This document shows, piece after piece, positions 60,578 through 64,000 of a stretch of DNA of 64,000 nt. A model generated the notes under the pieces. The model was given only the letters and a program-made list of their open reading frames with translations. It was not told where the DNA came from and made no database searches. Position numbers and translations under genes: made by a program. This DNA comes from Paracoccus xiamenensis (GTDB lineage Bacteria > Pseudomonadota > Alphaproteobacteria > Rhodobacterales > Rhodobacteraceae). The DNA is taken from NCBI RefSeq assembly GCF_011308835.1, contig NZ_JAAOHY010000003.1, positions 1-64,000 of the forward strand. The letters are read 5' to 3'. How positions within the stretch are numbered: position 1 is the first letter of the stretch; every line of letters starts with the position of its first letter.

Positions 60578-62752
60578 ATGTCAAATGATCCCATGGCCGA
60601 AATTCGGTCGTCCTTCTTTGTCGAATGCGAGGAACTGCTGGAATCCCTGCAAGACGCGCTGAACATCATGGATGAAGGTGCGCATGACTGCGAAACCATC
60701 AACGTGGCCTTCCGCGCGGTCCATTCGATCAAGGGTGGCGCCGGCGCCTTCGGGTTCGACAACCTGGTGGCCTTCTCGCATCGCTTCGAAACCATGATGG
60801 AGGAGATTCGCGCAGGCCGCCTCGCTCTCATACCCGACACGATCAAGCTGCTCTTTATCACAGCAGATCTGCTGCAGGATGTCATCCGCGCGACCCGCGA
60901 CGGCGCCGCGGAACCCGCCGGCACGCAAGAGGTGTTGATCGCGCTGGAAGCGCTGTTGGGCGAGAACGGGCCTCCCGCAGAGGAGGAGGTCGACTTCACC
61001 CCCATGGGCCTGTCCTTCGATTTCGGCGACACGACCGAAGACACCACCTATCTGACTGACGGCGCAACGGGCTGGTCCATTGCCTTCACCCCCGAAAGCG
61101 GCCTGTACACGAGCGGCAACGAAGCTCTGCTGATTTTGCGCAGCCTGTCACAGCTGGGGGCGACCAAGGTGACTTGTGTGGTGCCGACCGATTTGCCCGC
61201 GCCGACGGAAGAGAATGCCGAAACCCCATTTCTGTCCTGGCTAGTCCACTTGCGCGGTGACGTGATAGAGGACGATATTCGTCAGGTCTTCGACTTCGTT
61301 GCCGATGTCTGCCAACTTGAGATCGAACAGATCCAAGGCGGTATCGACCTTGGCACCGATCCGCCATCGACAGCCGTCGAAGAAGAAAAGCCTCGCCCTG
61401 CGCCGGTCACGGACACGGTCGCCGCGTCGCGACCAGAGCCTGCCGTAACATGCGCGGAGGTCAGCGTCCCCGAACAAGCCGATCCGCCACCACCTGCAAA
61501 CGCCTCGCTCACCCCGACGCGGCCGCTTAATCCCAGCACCGCCCCCAGCGAGCCCTTGGCAACCGTCCGGGTCGACCTGGAAAAGATCGATCAGCTGGTG
61601 AACCTTGTCGGCGAACTTGTCATCAATCAGGCGATGCTAACGCAAAGTGTCGAAAAGGCCGGGGTCGGGCATCAGCCCGACGTGATGAGCGGCCTTGAAT
61701 CCTTCATGACGCTGACCCGGGACATTCAGGAAAGCGTGATGATGATCCGCGCTCAACCGGTCAAGCCGTTATTCCAGCGCATGGCCCGCATCGTCCGAGA
61801 GACGTCTGCCAGCGTCGGCAAGGAGGTCCGCCTGCGTACCGAAGGCGACAACACCGAGGTCGACAAGACTGTCATCGAACGCCTGGCCGATCCACTCACG
61901 CATATGATCCGCAATGCGGTCGACCATGGCCTGGAGCTTCCGGATAAGCGTCGCGAGGAAGGAAAGCCGGCGGAGGGGGTCATCCTTCTTTCGGCCAGCC
62001 ATCGGGCGGGCCGCGTGCTGATTGAAATCGAGGATGACGGTGCGGGGATCAATCGCCCGAAGGTTCGCGAAACCGCCATTCGCAAAGGCTTGATTGCACC
62101 AGATGCACAGCTGACGGAAAACGAGATCGACAACTTGTTGTTCGTGCCGGGCTTCTCGACTGCCTCAAAGATTTCGGCCTTGTCGGGTCGCGGCGTGGGT
62201 ATGGATGTCGTCAAAGCGGCGATCACCGGCCTCGGTGGCCGGATCACACTCACCAGCGCGCCGGGTGTGGGCACCAAGCTCTCGATCTCTCTTCCACTGA
62301 CGCTTGCTGTCCTTGACGGGATGGTCGTCCAGGCTGCCGGCCAAACCCTGGTGGTCCCACTTTCGGCAATCATCGAGACCGCCAAGCTTGAAGCCGACAA
62401 AATCCATCACCTCGCACCGTCAGCTGAGATGATGCAGATCCGCAGTGAGTTCGTACCGCTGTTCGATCTCGGCCAGCAGCTGGGCTTTCGCGATGCCCGG
62501 ATCGAGTCCGCGTCAGGCATCGTCCTGCTGATCTCACAAGAGGATGGGCGCCGCGCCGCGCTGATCGTTGACGCGATCATGGAGCAGCGCCAGGTCGTCA
62601 TCAAAGGCCTTGGCCAGAGCTATGGAAACATACCCGGTGTCGCGGCCGCGACCATACTTGGCGATGGGCAAATTGCACTCATCCTCGACCCGGCGGACCT
62701 CGTGCGCGACGGCAATCTCTCCTCTCCCCGCGATCTGAAAGCAGCAGTGTAA
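60578..62752 (+). CDS. cheA: Chemotaxis histidine kinase CheA
   Basis: A 724-residue kinase that phosphorylates CheY and CheB on signal from receptors. The Hpt domain has the phospho-His in FRAVHSIKGGAGAFGF (His49). A long linker with a Pro/Ala-rich segment (about 270-325) follows. The dimerisation helices read VRVDLEKIDQLVNLVGELVINQAM, and the ATP-binding domain has HMIRNAVDHGLE, DDGAGIN and GRGVGMDVVK. The C-terminal CheW-like domain begins near TLAVLDGMVV. AAGGAGG precedes the start. It is the usual size for a CheA with a P2 region. Confidence 0.96.
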   Translation: MSNDPMAEIRSSFFVECEELLESLQDALNIMDEGAHDCETINVAFRAVHSIKGGAGAFGFDNLVAFSHRFETMMEEIRAGRLALIPDTIKLLFITADLLQDVIRATRDGAAEPAGTQEVLIALEALLGENGPPAEEEVDFTPMGLSFDFGDTTEDTTYLTDGATGWSIAFTPESGLYTSGNEALLILRSLSQLGATKVTCVVPTDLPAPTEENAETPFLSWLVHLRGDVIEDDIRQVFDFVADVCQLEIEQIQGGIDLGTDPPSTAVEEEKPRPAPVTDTVAASRPEPAVTCAEVSVPEQADPPPPANASLTPTRPLNPSTAPSEPLATVRVDLEKIDQLVNLVGELVINQAMLTQSVEKAGVGHQPDVMSGLESFMTLTRDIQESVMMIRAQPVKPLFQRMARIVRETSASVGKEVRLRTEGDNTEVDKTVIERLADPLTHMIRNAVDHGLELPDKRREEGKPAEGVILLSASHRAGRVLIEIEDDGAGINRPKVRETAIRKGLIAPDAQLTENEIDNLLFVPGFSTASKISALSGRGVGMDVVKAAITGLGGRITLTSAPGVGTKLSISLPLTLAVLDGMVVQAAGQTLVVPLSAIIETAKLEADKIHHLAPSAEMMQIRSEFVPLFDLGQQLGFRDARIESASGIVLLISQEDGRRAALIVDAIMEQRQVVIKGLGQSYGNIPGVAAATILGDGQIALILDPADLVRDGNLSSPRDLKAAV

Positions 62753-62756
62753 AATC

Positions 62757-63224
62757 ATGGCCGACCTCCCTAATACGACACCCGAAAATGACGTCGAGCT
62801 TTTGTCTTTCCGCATCAGCGAACAGGAATACTGCGTCGACATCATGTCGGTGCGCGAGATCCGCGGCTGGACCCGGGCGACGCCACTGCCCTATTCACCG
62901 CCACACGTGAAGGGCGTCATCAACTTGCGCGGCACGGTACTGCCTGTGATCGACCTGTCGGCCCGATTGGGTATGGAGCCGATCGACGGAATTGATCAAA
63001 ATGTGATTGTCGTGGTCAGCGTCGGCGGCACGACCGCGGGCTTGCTGGTTGACGCCGTTTCCGACATTCTCACGGTCTCACAGGACGAGATCCAGCCTCC
63101 GCCGGACATCGGCGCCGATCCATCGGCATGCTGCATCGAGTCGCTCTTGCTGGTTGAAGGCAAGCTGATCCGCGTCCTCGACTTGAAGGTCCTGCTGCCA
63201 AACGCCCCCCGAGACGCAGCATGA
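62757..63224 (+). CDS. cheW: Chemotaxis coupling protein CheW
   Basis: A 155-residue adaptor linking methyl-accepting receptors to CheA. The sequence ELLSFRISEQEYCVDIMSVREIRGWT, PYSPPHVKGVINLRGTVLPVIDLSARLGM and AGLLVDAVSDILTVSQDEIQPPP covers the whole SH3-like CheW fold. It starts four bases after the cheA stop and overlaps the cheR start. Confidence 0.96.
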   Translation: MADLPNTTPENDVELLSFRISEQEYCVDIMSVREIRGWTRATPLPYSPPHVKGVINLRGTVLPVIDLSARLGMEPIDGIDQNVIVVVSVGGTTAGLLVDAVSDILTVSQDEIQPPPDIGADPSACCIESLLLVEGKLIRVLDLKVLLPNAPRDAA

Positions 63225-64000
63225 CAAGCGCCTCTTTCTCGCCACGAGAGGTTGCGCTGAATGATCACGATTTCGATCAGCTACGCCAGATCATCTACAC
63301 TTATGCGGGCATCGTCATCGGCCCGGAAAAGCGAAGCATGATGCGCGCCCGTCTGCAAAAACGGGTTGCCGCGCTTGGGCTCGGCTCCATGGCCGAATAT
63401 CTCAAGCTGGTCAGCGGTGCACGCGGCGTCGCCGAACGCGAGAAGTTCATCTCATCGCTGACCACCAACGTGACGAGCTTCTTCCGCGAAAACCATCACT
63501 TTGGCCTTCTGAAGGAAGCCATCCTGCCGCCGCTGGTCGCCGAAGACCGCCAGATCAGCATCTGGTCGGCCGGATGCAGCAGCGGCCAGGAGCCTTATTC
63601 GATCGCTATGACCATTCACGATTTCATGCCGTCTCTGGCGCCGCTTGTGCATATCACTGCGTCTGATATCGACATGCAGATCTTGGAAAAGGCCAAGCGC
63701 GCGACCTACAAGCCCGCCGAGATGGCGGGCGTTCGGCCCGGTCAACGTGCGAAATACTTCCAGCCTGCCGCAAATTCCACCACGCCTGACGACATGCAGG
63801 TCGTTTCCAGCCTCAAATCAATGATCGAGTTTCGACAGATCAACCTCAACACGCACTGGCCGATCATTCAGCACTATGACGTGATTTTCTTCAGGAACGT
63901 CGCGATCTACTTCGATGCCGATACGCAACGAACGCTGTGGCGCAAGTTTCACGGCGCCCTGCGTCCGGGTGGCTGGATGCTCATCGGGCATTCTGAGCGT
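63221..64000 (+). CDS. cheR: Chemotaxis methyltransferase CheR (cut by window end)
   Basis: An open frame of 260 codons starts at 63221, overlapping the cheW stop, and runs off the window. It encodes a SAM-dependent glutamate O-methyltransferase of receptors. The N-terminal helical domain (LRQIIYTYAGIVIGPEKRSMMRARLQKR) is followed by NVTSFFRENHHFGLLKEAILP, the SAM loop SIWSAGCSSGQEPYSIAM, ASDIDMQILEKAK and VIFFRNVAIYFD. The last visible residues, GGWMLIGHSER, are close to the usual C-terminus, so only about 20 residues are missing. cheB or cheD would be expected next. Confidence 0.95.
   Translation, partial: MTSASFSPREVALNDHDFDQLRQIIYTYAGIVIGPEKRSMMRARLQKRVAALGLGSMAEYLKLVSGARGVAEREKFISSLTTNVTSFFRENHHFGLLKEAILPPLVAEDRQISIWSAGCSSGQEPYSIAMTIHDFMPSLAPLVHITASDIDMQILEKAKRATYKPAEMAGVRPGQRAKYFQPAANSTTPDDMQVVSSLKSMIEFRQINLNTHWPIIQHYDVIFFRNVAIYFDADTQRTLWRKFHGALRPGGWMLIGHSER

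Overview
The window is high-GC chromosomal DNA from a denitrifying alphaproteobacterium of the Rhodobacteraceae, most likely a Paracoccus. The cytochrome cd1 nitrite reductase is strikingly Paracoccus-like. The norCBQDEF, nirI, nirX, nnrS and nnr set, the cmk-rpsA and ihfB-lapA-trpF blocks and the codon and GC style all agree. Assignments rest on reading the sequence and on remembered family motifs; no database search was run.

Left end (1-1.97 kb): the first codons of an IS5-type transposase, a tyrosine integrase, and a stretch with a strong terminator that has no matching gene. This looks like the edge of an integrated element. From 1.97 to 9.5 kb lie a divergent davB/davA pair (lysine to 5-aminovalerate) and a giant NAD-glutamate dehydrogenase, so the region is amino-acid catabolic. 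From 9.5 to 14.6 kb there are two metal modules. The copper module is cueR-copA plus copZ, with twin CueR-type promoters that have 19-bp spacers. The zinc/cobalt module is an SmtB-like ArsR repressor with a CDF exporter whose promoter is covered by a perfect 12-2-12 palindrome.

From 14.8 to 26.6 kb is the most unusual part. A P450-sulfotransferase pair diverges from a tightly overlapped seven-gene operon. The operon encodes a class I-type HMG-CoA reductase, a UbiA prenyltransferase, a rifampin-phosphotransferase-like dikinase, a BtaA-like aminocarboxypropyl transferase, a dolichol/phytol-kinase-like membrane protein, a GNAT and an AMP-forming ligase. I know of no described pathway with this gene set. 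It looks like a biosynthetic system for a modified, possibly isoprenoid or ether-type and possibly sulfated, lipid.

From 26.7 to 28.5 kb is a ThuA/Gfo-Idh pair. From 28.6 to 36.2 kb is a dipeptide-type ABC transporter with a GAF protein, an XRE-cupin regulator, a binding protein and an M24 peptidase. The regulator's start is preceded by an 11-G run and long A/T tracts. From 36.3 to 38.5 kb lie ilvE, a dodecin and a small secreted protein.

From 38.6 to 51 kb is the denitrification island: nnr, then norFEDQBC, nirX, nnrS and nirI on the minus strand and nirS on the plus strand. Nnr-type boxes lie before norC and between nirI and nirS. No heme d1 biosynthesis genes follow nirS. From 51 to 59.6 kb is housekeeping: a TSUP transporter, sufE, a lipoprotein, a GNAT, trpF, a LapA-domain protein, ihfB, rpsA, cmk, tsf and rpsB. 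The rpsB 5' leader can fold as a three-way junction. The right end (59.9-64 kb) is a chemotaxis operon, STAS-cheY-cheA-cheW-cheR, cut by the window edge in cheR.
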